The position numbers and the translations under genes were made by a program. A DNA stretch of 32,028 nucleotides from assembly GCA_021820485.1 (NCBI GenBank), contig JAKADO010000036.1, positions 1 to 32,028 of the forward strand, in the 5' to 3' direction. Positions 1 to 6,677 of the stretch are shown here, in pieces. Every line of letters begins with the position of its first letter. Within the stretch, counting starts at the first letter, position 1. Under the pieces are notes generated by a model. That model searched no databases and was not told where the DNA came from. It saw only the letters and a list, made by a program, of their open reading frames with translations. This DNA comes from Bacillota bacterium (GTDB lineage: Bacteria > Bacillota > Sulfobacillia > Sulfobacillales > Sulfobacillaceae).

Positions 1-533
1 TTGAGGCGTTGCACGAGGCTCCCTTGGATGCCGTCAAGGCCATTACCGACCCTCTGGGATACAAAGTTCGCGGGCGGTGGCTGAAGGAGATTGCCCGTGT
101 TGTTGTCGAAGACATGGACGGGCAGTGGCCACGAACGGTGGAAGGCTTGATGAAACTTCCAGGGGTCGGGCGCTATACGGCGGGGGCTCTGATGTCGTTT
201 GCCTTCGGAATTGATGCCCCGATTCTGGATACCAATGTTAAAAGGGTCTTGGGCCGCTACTTCGGCATTGAGTACCGTGACTCCCGTGCAGAAGTCCAGC
301 ACCACCTCTGGGCGTTGGCGGAGGCCGTGGTACCTGACGGTGAGGCCAGCCTCTTCAATCAGGCGTTGATGGATTTCGGAGCGATGGTGTGCACTGCCAG
401 AAAGCCCGGTTGCACTGTATGCCCAGCCTGCCAAGTCTGCTCCAGCGCCATGGGCGCCTCGGAGACCGCGGCCGCCGAGGAACCCTCCATGTATCGGATC
501 ATGCCGCGGTCTGAAGCGCTCTCCTCCTCATAA
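1..533 (+). CDS. MutY/MIG-type HhH-GPD DNA glycosylase, 5' end cut off by window edge
   Basis: This is the C-terminal ~176 residues of a base-excision-repair glycosylase of the endonuclease III superfamily, which removes mispaired bases. A helix-hairpin-helix motif (LPGVGRYTAG, bases 156-185) is followed by the catalytic-Asp segment ILDTNVKRV. Four Cys spaced C-x6-C-x2-C-x5-C (bases 390-443) match the [4Fe-4S] cluster of MutY and MIG. The protein stops about 30 residues after the cluster, so the NUDIX-like 8-oxoG-recognition domain of classical MutY is absent. Details such as GRYFG and LWALAEAVVP resemble archaeal G/T-mismatch glycosylase MIG as I recall it. The substrate (A opposite 8-oxoG, or T opposite G) cannot be settled here. 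The gene is convergent with the next one and overlaps it by 6 bases. Family assignment is firm; substrate is open. Confidence 0.88.
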   Translation, partial: EALHEAPLDAVKAITDPLGYKVRGRWLKEIARVVVEDMDGQWPRTVEGLMKLPGVGRYTAGALMSFAFGIDAPILDTNVKRVLGRYFGIEYRDSRAEVQHHLWALAEAVVPDGEASLFNQALMDFGAMVCTARKPGCTVCPACQVCSSAMGASETAAAEEPSMYRIMPRSEALSSS

Positions 534-1385
534 ATCTGCGATCTGCGGCCACGTCTCCTTCATCGCCTGCCATCCCGTCTCGACCAAGCGCCCGTAGTCG
601 GCGAATCCCAAAAAGGGCACGTTGAGGGTGTCAGGGCGGACTGTGAGATGCGAGATCCGTCCCTCCCGTAGGCGGGACAGCGTATCGGTGGCATAGCTTT
701 CGGAGCGGCCCAGCACATCGCCCAACCCCAACCGATTGGCTTCGATATGAGCGGGCGTGGCCACATCAATCGCGACGATGAACTCCGGATCCAGCGCATA
801 CGCCCAGTCGACGGGGAGAGTGTCTGCGACCCCGCCGTCGACCAAGACATGATCCTTGTGTCGGGGAGCCGCGAAGAGGCCGGGCATCGCCATGGTGGCC
901 TGCATGGCGAGCCATAGGGGCTGGTCGGTGGCGATTTGCCATGCTCCCCGGGCCGGCGGGGTGAGTGGGCGATTAGTGAAGGCCACGGCCGTCAGCGTCA
1001 CCAAGTCCACGGCCGTCAGGACGGTCGGGATATTCCAGTCGGCGGTGGTCTCGGCCGATGGGGCAAGGCTCAGCAGCGTCGCTACAAAGCGCTCCGGCTG
1101 GATGAGCCCAGTTGCGGGCGGTCCCAGTTTGGGCAGCAGCTCATGAAGCAAACCTACGGTGTTGAGATGAAAGTACTCCAAGGGATGATTGGCAATCTCC
1201 TGTCCGACGCGGATGAGACGGTGCATCGGAATTCCGAGAGCATAGAGCGAAGCGACAAGTCCTCCCGCTGAGGTGCCGGCTACCGCCGTCGCTTTGACGC
1301 CCTGTTCTTCCAAGAAGCGCAGAGCGCCTAAGTGGGCCGCTCCCAAGAGTCCTCCCCCTGAAAGCGCCAACGCAAACGGCTTCAT
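528..1385 (-). CDS. Patatin-like phospholipase (RssA/YqhO type)
   Basis: This is a 285-residue patatin-family serine hydrolase, probably cytosolic because no signal peptide is seen. The glycine-rich oxyanion loop SGGGLLGAAHLG is at residues 9-20. The nucleophile elbow GTSAGG places the catalytic Ser at 39. The DGG motif with catalytic Asp183 lies in LVDGGVADT. The Ser-Asp dyad is therefore complete, and length matches bacterial RssA-like proteins. Family members are lipid acyl hydrolases; the natural substrate here is unknown. A very good Shine-Dalgarno sequence (GGGAGGTGATG) precedes the ATG. A hairpin terminator separates the gene from the oxidoreductase upstream, so it is probably transcribed on its own, although I found no convincing promoter. 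Confidence 0.93.
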   Translation of the reverse strand: MKPFALALSGGGLLGAAHLGALRFLEEQGVKATAVAGTSAGGLVASLYALGIPMHRLIRVGQEIANHPLEYFHLNTVGLLHELLPKLGPPATGLIQPERFVATLLSLAPSAETTADWNIPTVLTAVDLVTLTAVAFTNRPLTPPARGAWQIATDQPLWLAMQATMAMPGLFAAPRHKDHVLVDGGVADTLPVDWAYALDPEFIVAIDVATPAHIEANRLGLGDVLGRSESYATDTLSRLREGRISHLTVRPDTLNVPFLGFADYGRLVETGWQAMKETWPQIADL

Positions 1386-1452
1386 TTCGCATCACCTCCC
1401 ATAGGAAGGGTATGCGAGGGAGCGGTTCAAGTGCCTGACCCGCCAAAGGAAG

Positions 1453-1489
1453 ACGGATCAGGGGCGGAATGGTCCGCGTCCTGATCCGT
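1453..1489 (-). terminator. Hairpin terminator after the Sec-oxidoreductase gene
   Basis: A 10-bp perfect outer stem (ACGGATCAGG with CCTGATCCGT) encloses a second 5-bp stem GCGGA/TCCGC with a 4-base loop. Read on the minus strand it is followed by TCTTCCTTTG, a moderately T-rich tail. It lies just after the distal stop codon at 1502, not after the in-frame TGA at 1724, which supports a gene that extends to 1502. Confidence 0.7.
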
Positions 1490-1501
1490 TGGAGGCGTGT
1501 C

Positions 1502-2152
1502 TTAAGTGTGAAGCTCTTCTCTTATCGCGGAGGCCAGCTGACTTTCCGGCACGGCGCCAATTTGTTGTGTTTTGCCGTTGATGATGGTGGCCGGGACACT
1601 GGACACCTCGAATCGATCGGAGAGCGCGGGGAAGGACATGGCGTCCACCATGTCGGCGACCACGTATTGTGGATTGACACGGGCCATTTCGTGGGCCAGG
1701 CGAACTGCCTGGGGGCAGTACGGTCAGGTTGGCGTCACGAAGACTTCCAAGTGCAAGGGGCTGGTCAGCGACTTGAGCCAATCCTGGGTCTCCTGACTGA
1801 GCGATACTGGCTCGTCCTTGGAGACGTCAACCATGTCACCTAAAAAAGTGCTGAACTCATGGCCGCCGGGAAACCCCAAATAACGGATGCCAGTGAACTG
1901 TCCCCCAACCGAAAAGGTGGTTACGGGTCCCTCCACATCCCCATGTGATTCGGGGGCGATGGGTTCCGCCGATTCGGTGTGTTCCACGACGGTGATGAGC
2001 GGCGATAAATCGTGCAACTCCCCAAGCAGTTGCTTCATCGGGTCGCTGGAAGGACTGTCAGGATGGGGATAGAAGTCCACCGTCACCGGTTCCTTCATGT
2101 CGGCTAAAAATTTCTGCACGTCGGGACGAATGTTATCAGCAATGATAGTCAT
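1502..2152 (-). CDS. Protein disulfide oxidoreductase (tandem thioredoxin fold), candidate selenoprotein with in-frame TGA at codon 143
   Basis: This is a 216-residue protein of the PDO/glutaredoxin-like family (two thioredoxin folds), a probable cytosolic thiol-disulfide oxidoreductase. The N-terminal fold (about 1-110) has lost its CxxC: the position reads HPDSPSSD. It keeps the family segment IRYLGFPGGHEF. The C-terminal fold (about 120-216) begins LHLEVFVTPT. The next codon is TGA (1724-1726), followed by PYCPQAVRLAHE. The active site is thus TGA-P-Y-C where homologues have C-P-Y-C. The same frame continues to a TAA at 1502 through the cis-Pro motif VPATIING (Pro187). I read the TGA as selenocysteine because it falls exactly on the redox Cys and a SECIS-like hairpin follows. 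The alternatives are a sequencing error or a fresh nonsense mutation (TGC to TGA). The ATG has Shine-Dalgarno AAAGGAGGGG. A standard gene caller would split this into two fragments. Confidence 0.82.
1694..1726 (-). promoter_or_regulatory. Candidate bacterial SECIS element following the in-frame TGA
   Basis: On the mRNA strand a perfect 6-bp hairpin, CCAGGC-AGUUC-GCCUGG (1712 down to 1696), begins 11 bases after the UGA. Its 5-base loop starts 18 bases after the UGA and has G as its second base. Known bacterial SECIS rules ask for a short stem-loop with the apical loop roughly 16-37 bases downstream and a G among the first two loop bases, so this fits. A competing hairpin (ACUGCC/GGCAGU) overlaps it. 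Confidence 0.6.
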
Positions 2153-2166
2153 TCAACCCCTCCTTT

Positions 2167-2184
2167 CTGGGATATCAATCCCAG
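2167..2184. repeat. Perfect inverted repeat beside the oxidoreductase ribosome-binding site
   Basis: CTGGGAT and ATCCCAG are separated by 4 bases. On the minus strand the repeat runs directly into the Shine-Dalgarno AAAGGAGG of the oxidoreductase gene. It could be a repressor operator or an mRNA leader hairpin that limits ribosome access. The role is inferred from position only. Confidence 0.5.
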
Positions 2185-2377
2185 GGACTATTGTGGCCAC
2201 TCTTGGACTGTTTTGCCGTTGGGCCATGCGGAAGCACGCGATCCAAGCATGTGACTGTTGCAAGATTTGTATCCATCGTCGCGTTCCCGATGTCCCCAAA
2301 AGCTAGGCGGGCAATGAACTGCGAACACCATTCAAAGCGGATGAGAGGCCCTAACCTAACGGTAGCACATTTTGAAA

Positions 2378-2499
2378 GGGAAGAGAAATATCCGGATTCT
2401 CCTGCACCCGGCCCTGCGAGAAATTCCGTGTTGGAAGGGCCACGGACAGACACGCCGTTTGCCCCCATCGCATAGCCTAAAAGAATCCGGACCCTTCCC
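2378..2499 (+). promoter_or_regulatory. Structured leader upstream of sigK (nested inverted repeats)
   Basis: Three nested complementary pairs can fold into one extended structure: GGGAAG with CTTCCC (outermost), a perfect 10-bp TCCGGATTCT with AGAATCCGGA (2391-2400 and 2482-2491), and inside it GGCCCT with AGGGCC (2410-2415 and 2436-2441). The structure ends about 33 bases before the sigK start and is followed by GTTTTCC. It matches no riboswitch that I recognise. Confidence 0.35.
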
Positions 2500-2532
2500 G
2501 TTTTCCAAAGCGGCCCAAAGGAGTGGATAAAC

Positions 2533-3255
2533 GTGTTAGGCAGCATCGGGGCATTAATTCTGGTCGTAGCGGCGGCCGTTCGCGGCGCTGTGTGGTTGGC
2601 AGGATACATAGGCGGCAACGCGTTTCCCCAGCCGCTCACTGAAGAGGAGGAACGGGAAGCTGTCGAATCGCTCAAGGCGGGCGACTTGGTGGCTCGGCAA
2701 CTGCTCATTGAGCATAATCTACGACTGGTGGCGCACGTCGTCAAAAAATATCACAATAGCGGGGAAGATCCGGACGACCTCATCTCCATCGGCACGATCG
2801 GCTTGATTAAGGGCATAGACTCGTACGATCCCGACAAAGGCGTGCGTTTGGCAACTTACTGTGCGCGGTGCATTGACAATGAGGTCCTCATGCATCTGCG
2901 GAGCCGCAAGAAGAGCAGCCGGGAGGTAAGCTTATACGATCCCATCGGCGTGGATCGGGAGGGAAACGAAATTTCCTTGTTGGATGTACTCGGAACGGAT
3001 GCCGACATCGTAGCGGACCAGGTGGAGGTGGATGTGGTGATGGAGTGGGTCCGGGACTTCGTCAAAGACTTAAGCGCAAAGGAGAAGTTGGTGCTCGACT
3101 GGCGCTTCGGACTCCACGGGCACCAGCGCATGACACAGCGCGACATTGCCCGAAAGCTCGGAATCTCGCGAAGCTACGTCTCCCGCATTGAGAAGCGGGC
3201 AGTGCGAAAGATACTGCGGGAGCTGAACGTGGTACACAGCTCGATAGACGAATGA
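2533..3255 (+). CDS. sigK: RNA polymerase sporulation sigma factor SigK (pro-sigma-K)
   Basis: This is the mother-cell sigma factor of late sporulation, which directs spore coat and cortex genes. The 240-residue protein has a hydrophobic N-terminal pro-sequence (about residues 1-24), then GYIGGNAFPQPL at the position where the Bacillus protein is cut by SpoIVFB. Region 2 follows (about 58-125, with EHNLRLVAHVVKKY and DLISIGTIGLIKGI), then region 4 (about 180-232) with the helix-turn-helix DIARKLGISRSYVSRIEKRA. The frame is uninterrupted, so there is no skin-type element inside the gene. The start is GTG with AAAGGAG 9 bases upstream. It converges on the SUF operon across a shared hairpin terminator. 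Confidence 0.97.
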   Translation: MLGSIGALILVVAAAVRGAVWLAGYIGGNAFPQPLTEEEEREAVESLKAGDLVARQLLIEHNLRLVAHVVKKYHNSGEDPDDLISIGTIGLIKGIDSYDPDKGVRLATYCARCIDNEVLMHLRSRKKSSREVSLYDPIGVDREGNEISLLDVLGTDADIVADQVEVDVVMEWVRDFVKDLSAKEKLVLDWRFGLHGHQRMTQRDIARKLGISRSYVSRIEKRAVRKILRELNVVHSSIDE

Positions 3256-3256
3256 A

Positions 3257-3280
3257 AAGGAGCTCCTGGCGGAGCTCCTT
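3257..3280. terminator. Bidirectional terminator between sigK and the SUF operon
   Basis: A perfect 10-bp stem, AAGGAGCTCC and GGAGCTCCTT, is joined by the loop TGGC. It starts 1 base after the sigK stop codon. On the minus strand the stem is followed by TTCATT, making a better T-tract for the SUF operon than for sigK. Confidence 0.75.
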
Positions 3281-3302
3281 GAGCAACTTTGATAGGTGCC
3301 GG

Positions 3303-3614
3303 CTATTCTTCAACGTCAACAAAGACGCCACCGTCTTCGACCTTGACAGAAAAGGTGCGAACGGGAGAGAAGGCGGGGAAGTGCTTGGCCTTCCCGGTCC
3401 GGATGTCGAACCGTCCGCCATGCCGTGGACACTCAATGATGTGCCCATACTGGTCTCCTTCAGACAACGACGCTTCGGCATGGCTGCATAGGTCATCAAT
3501 GGCATAAAACTCATCCTGAACCCGGAACAACGCCACCTCCACGTCGCCGACCACGACAAGAACGGGATGCCCTTCAGACACTTCTGAGGCATCGATAACA
3601 CGTGTGAATGCCAC
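3303..3614 (-). CDS. Rieske [2Fe-2S] ferredoxin, last gene of the SUF operon
   Basis: This is a 103-residue small electron carrier of the Rieske/NirD-BphF ferredoxin type, soluble with no membrane anchor. The two cluster motifs are C43-S-H45 (LCSHAEASL) and C62-P-R-H65 (ECPRHGGRFD), so all four ligands are present. The start is GTG, whose first base overlaps the TAG stop of sufB (TAGTG). A GGAGGGGG ribosome-binding site sits inside the end of sufB, so translation is probably coupled. The protein may supply electrons during Fe-S cluster assembly, or may be an assembly client; that role is inferred from the operon alone. Confidence 0.93.
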   Translation of the reverse strand: MAFTRVIDASEVSEGHPVLVVVGDVEVALFRVQDEFYAIDDLCSHAEASLSEGDQYGHIIECPRHGGRFDIRTGKAKHFPAFSPVRTFSVKVEDGGVFVDVEE

Positions 3615-5011
3615 TACCCGATGGCCCCCTCCATCTCAAATTTAATCAAGCGGTTCATCTCGACTGCAAATTCCATGGGGAGCTCCCGGGTAAAGGGTTC
3701 GATGAACCCCATCACAATCATTCGGGTGGCTTCCTCTTCAGTAAGGCCGCGGCTCGTCAGGTAGAACAACGATTCCTCGCTCACCTTGGTGACTGTCGCT
3801 TCATGCTCCATTTCCACGTTGGCGTTGGAGACTTCGCTGTAGGGAATGGTGTCCGAGTTTGAGTCGTCGTCCATAATCAACGTATCGCATTTCACGTTGG
3901 CTTTTGATTCGGCCGCGTCTGGCGCGAAGTGGACCAATCCCCGATAGGTGGTTTTCCCGCCATGTTGGCTGATCGACTTGGAGACGATGGTGGAGGTCGT
4001 ATGCGGGGCGGCATGAATCATTTTGGCCCCCGTGTCCTGATGTTGACCCTTGCCGGCAACGGCAATGGACAGCACCATGCCTTTCGCCCCTTCGCCCACC
4101 ATATAGACGGATGGGTACTTCATGGTCAGCTTGGATCCGATGTTTCCGTCCACCCACTCCATGGTGGCATCCTTGTATGCCACCGCGCGCTTGGTGACCA
4201 AATTGTAGACGTTCGGGGCCCAGTTCTGCACGGTCGTATAACGCATGCGGGCACCGTTCTTGACAATGATTTCAACCACGGCGGAGTGGAGTGACTCACT
4301 CGAGTAGATTGGGGCGGTGCAACCCTCGACATAATGGCCGAACGATTCGTCCTCGGCAATGATGAGAGTTCGCTCAAACTGTCCCATGTTTTCGGAGTTG
4401 ATGCGGAAATAGGCCTGCAATGGAATGTCCGCTTTGACCCCCTTGGGGATATAGACAAACGATCCTCCAGACCACACCGCCGAGTTCAACGCCGCGAACT
4501 TGTTGTCCTCTGGAGGAATGACGGTGCCAAAGTATTCCCGAAAAATCTCAGGATACTCCCGCAGTGCCGAGTCGGTATCGGTGAAGATGATGCCCTTTTC
4601 TTTCAAGTCCTCACGGATGGAGTGATACACGACCTCTGACTCGTATTGTGCCGACACGCCGGCCAAAAACTTCCGTTCCGCCTCCGGAATTCCCAAGCGC
4701 TCGAAGGTGTCCTTGATGGCTTGCGGCACATCTTCCCAGGTGCGTCCTTGGTTCTCGGAGGGCTTCACGTAGTATATGATGTCGTTAAAGTTCAAGGTGT
4801 TGAGATTTCCACCCCATTGCGGCATGGGCTTTTTCATAAAGACGTCCAGCGCATGGAGGCGGAAGTCCAGCATCCACTTCGGCTCTTTTTTAATCTTGGA
4901 GATTTCCTCGACCGTTTCACGACGGAGTCCCCGGTTGAACTTGAGAACCCCCACATCGCCATCATTGAATCCGTACTGGTATTCCTCACTCACTATCGGT
5001 TTAGATGCCAT
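3614..5011 (-). CDS. sufB: Fe-S cluster assembly scaffold protein SufB
   Basis: SufB forms the SufBCD scaffold complex, on which [Fe-S] clusters are assembled from sulfur delivered by SufS/SufU. The protein has 465 residues, the usual length in Bacillota. Diagnostic segments include [22 protein letters not shown] with the conserved Cys, [12 protein letters not shown], and the C-terminal [17 protein letters not shown] shared with SufD. The frame is open further upstream to 5092, but the ATG at 5011 has AGGGAGGG at the right distance and begins like known SufB proteins ([15 protein letters not shown]). The upstream extension would run into sufU. Confidence 0.97.
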   Translation of the reverse strand: MASKPIVSEEYQYGFNDGDVGVLKFNRGLRRETVEEISKIKKEPKWMLDFRLHALDVFMKKPMPQWGGNLNTLNFNDIIYYVKPSENQGRTWEDVPQAIKDTFERLGIPEAERKFLAGVSAQYESEVVYHSIREDLKEKGIIFTDTDSALREYPEIFREYFGTVIPPEDNKFAALNSAVWSGGSFVYIPKGVKADIPLQAYFRINSENMGQFERTLIIAEDESFGHYVEGCTAPIYSSESLHSAVVEIIVKNGARMRYTTVQNWAPNVYNLVTKRAVAYKDATMEWVDGNIGSKLTMKYPSVYMVGEGAKGMVLSIAVAGKGQHQDTGAKMIHAAPHTTSTIVSKSISQHGGKTTYRGLVHFAPDAAESKANVKCDTLIMDDDSNSDTIPYSEVSNANVEMEHEATVTKVSEESLFYLTSRGLTEEEATRMIVMGFIEPFTRELPMEFAVEMNRLIKFEMEGAIG

Positions 5012-5034
5012 GGTTCTCCCTCCCTTTAAGAGAA

Positions 5035-5457
5035 TTACCGGGTCTCTTCGTTCAATGCCTTTTCGAGAGCATTGTGTGCCAAAGTAGCACATTTGACACG
5101 ACTCGGAAATTGGGAAACACCCTGCAGCGCTTCCAAATCGCCCAACGTGACAGGACTCGGTGTGCCAGTCAAAAACGCCTTGAAGTGACCTGCCAATGCC
5201 AGGGCTTCCTCAACCGTCTTGCCCTTAATCGCATCGGTCAACATGGAAGCCGAAGCCATGCTGATGGAACAGCCATGGCCGGTGAAACCAACATCTGTCA
5301 CTTTGCCATGCTCCAATTGTAAATCCAATCGGATCTGATCGCCACAGGTGGGGTTTAATAATCCGACTGTTTTGGTCGGATTTTCAAGCTCCTTTTTGTT
5401 TCGCGGCGATTGGTTATGGTCCAAAATGGTTTCGCGGTAGAGTTCATCAAGGTTCAT
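5035..5457 (-). CDS. sufU: Zinc-dependent sulfurtransferase SufU
   Basis: SufU takes persulfide sulfur from the cysteine desulfurase SufS and passes it to the SufBCD scaffold in Gram-positive bacteria. This 140-residue protein has the SufU zinc site: C38 and D40 (NPTCGD), C63 (GHGCSIS) and C123 (RVKCATL). The ~20-residue insertion between the second and third Cys distinguishes SufU from IscU. The ATG overlaps the sufS stop as ATGA, so the two are translationally coupled, which fits their partnership. Confidence 0.96.
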   Translation of the reverse strand: MNLDELYRETILDHNQSPRNKKELENPTKTVGLLNPTCGDQIRLDLQLEHGKVTDVGFTGHGCSISMASASMLTDAIKGKTVEEALALAGHFKAFLTGTPSPVTLGDLEALQGVSQFPSRVKCATLAHNALEKALNEETR

Positions 5458-6677
5458 CGCTTAAAGTACCTCTTTGTCTCCAAAATGGCGTCCTTCAGAC
5501 GCTGGATGTCGTCTTCACCATTGTAAAGATAGAAGCTGGCCCGTGCTGTGGATCCAACCCCAAGCCATTGCATGAGCGGTTGCGCGCAATGGTGTCCGGC
5601 ACGGACCGCGACTCCCTGGGAGTCAAACACCTGGGCAACATCATGGGGATGGATGCCGTCGATGTTGAATGACAGGGCGGCCGCATGCGGGTGCGCCGGG
5701 CCATAGACCGACACCCCGGGGATGGACTCGAGGGTCGCGAAGGCGAGTTCGGCAAGCGCCAGGCTATGCCGATGAATGGCCTCCATGCCGACCTGCGTGA
5801 GGTAGTCCACGGCCGCGCCCAGTCCAATGGCACCGGCAATGTTCGGTGTTCCACCCTCGAATTTCTGCGGCACCTCGGCCCAAGTCGCCGTCTCCCGGTC
5901 GACGTAGCTAATCATCTCGCCGCCATACATGATCGGATCCATGCGCTCCAAAAGCGGCATTTTGCCCCAAAGGGCGCCGATACCCGTGGGACCGCACATC
6001 TTATGGCCTGAGAAAGCGAGGAAGTCGGCGCCTAGCGCCTGTACATCGGTGGGCTCGTGAGGAACGGACTGCGCGCCGTCAACCACGACGATGCCGCCGT
6101 GCCGGTGCACCAGATCTGCCGCTTCCGGGATTGGATTGATGGTTCCCAGCACATTAGAAATGCGGGATAAGGCCAGTAGGCGGGTCCGGGGCGTGACCGC
6201 CTCCCGGATGGCCTCCAGTGAAATGGTGCCATCGTCCGCTAGTTCAATGTAACGGAGCACCGCCCCAGTGCGCCGCGCCAATTGCTGCCATGGGATTAGA
6301 TTGGAATGGTGCTCCATCGGCGAGAGCACAATTTCGTCGCCTTCCTTGACGAAGCGGTCGCCAAATCCGCGCGCCACCATATTGAGGCCTTCTGTGGTCC
6401 CGCGCGTGAACACCACTTCCTCAGCCTGACTCGCCCCGATGAACCGTCCCACTTTTTCGCGCGCCTCTGTGAACTGGGTGGTGGATTCTTCGGCCAACGT
6501 GTGCACACTGCGGAAGACATTGGCGTTGGACTGGTGGTAATACGCGTCCACCGCCTCGATGACCGACTCGGGCTTTTGCGACGTGGCGGCTGAATCAAGG
6601 TATACCAGCCGATGGCCATTGATGCGTCGGTTTAGGATCGGGAAATCACGGGATACATCAACCAACGGCTGTATCAT
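5454..6677 (-). CDS. sufS: Cysteine desulfurase SufS
   Basis: This PLP enzyme converts cysteine to alanine and a protein-bound persulfide, the sulfur source for Fe-S clusters. It has 407 residues. The PLP-binding Lys226 lies in FSGHKMCGPTG. The persulfide-carrying Cys364 lies in RAGHHCAQP, in the short-loop group II context typical of SufS. Other class V aminotransferase signatures are EHHSNLIPWQ and VDGAQSVPH. The frame extends 10 codons upstream, but the ATG at 6677 overlaps the sufD stop as ATGA and has AAAGGAAG before it, so I prefer it. Confidence 0.97.
   Translation of the reverse strand: MIQPLVDVSRDFPILNRRINGHRLVYLDSAATSQKPESVIEAVDAYYHQSNANVFRSVHTLAEESTTQFTEAREKVGRFIGASQAEEVVFTRGTTEGLNMVARGFGDRFVKEGDEIVLSPMEHHSNLIPWQQLARRTGAVLRYIELADDGTISLEAIREAVTPRTRLLALSRISNVLGTINPIPEAADLVHRHGGIVVVDGAQSVPHEPTDVQALGADFLAFSGHKMCGPTGIGALWGKMPLLERMDPIMYGGEMISYVDRETATWAEVPQKFEGGTPNIAGAIGLGAAVDYLTQVGMEAIHRHSLALAELAFATLESIPGVSVYGPAHPHAAALSFNIDGIHPHDVAQVFDSQGVAVRAGHHCAQPLMQWLGVGSTARASFYLYNGEDDIQRLKDAILETKRYFKR

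Larger units (their letters stand above)
2153..2532. other. 380-base divergent intergenic region between the Sec-oxidoreductase gene and sigK
   Basis: I see no credible gene here; the short open frames on both strands have no family features. It holds the ribosome-binding sites of both flanking genes, a palindrome next to the left one, and a set of nested inverted repeats in the right half. I could not identify a convincing sigma-A or sigma-E promoter for either gene. Confidence 0.7.

Noticed and set aside
1458-1781. A minus-strand open frame overlapping the TGA, which could suggest a frameshift in the oxidoreductase instead of a Sec codon
   Set aside because: The thioredoxin sequence continues in the same frame on both sides of the TGA, with active-site residues in register; no insertion or deletion is needed. 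The other frame has no family similarity.
2450-2478. Possible sigma-E promoter before sigK (CATAGCCT as -10)
   Set aside because: No -35 element with ATA at the right distance; the -10 has several mismatches.
2175-2744. 189-codon minus-strand open frame antisense to the sigK upstream region
   Set aside because: Low-complexity composition, no ribosome-binding site or family motif, and it overlaps the clearly real sigK start.
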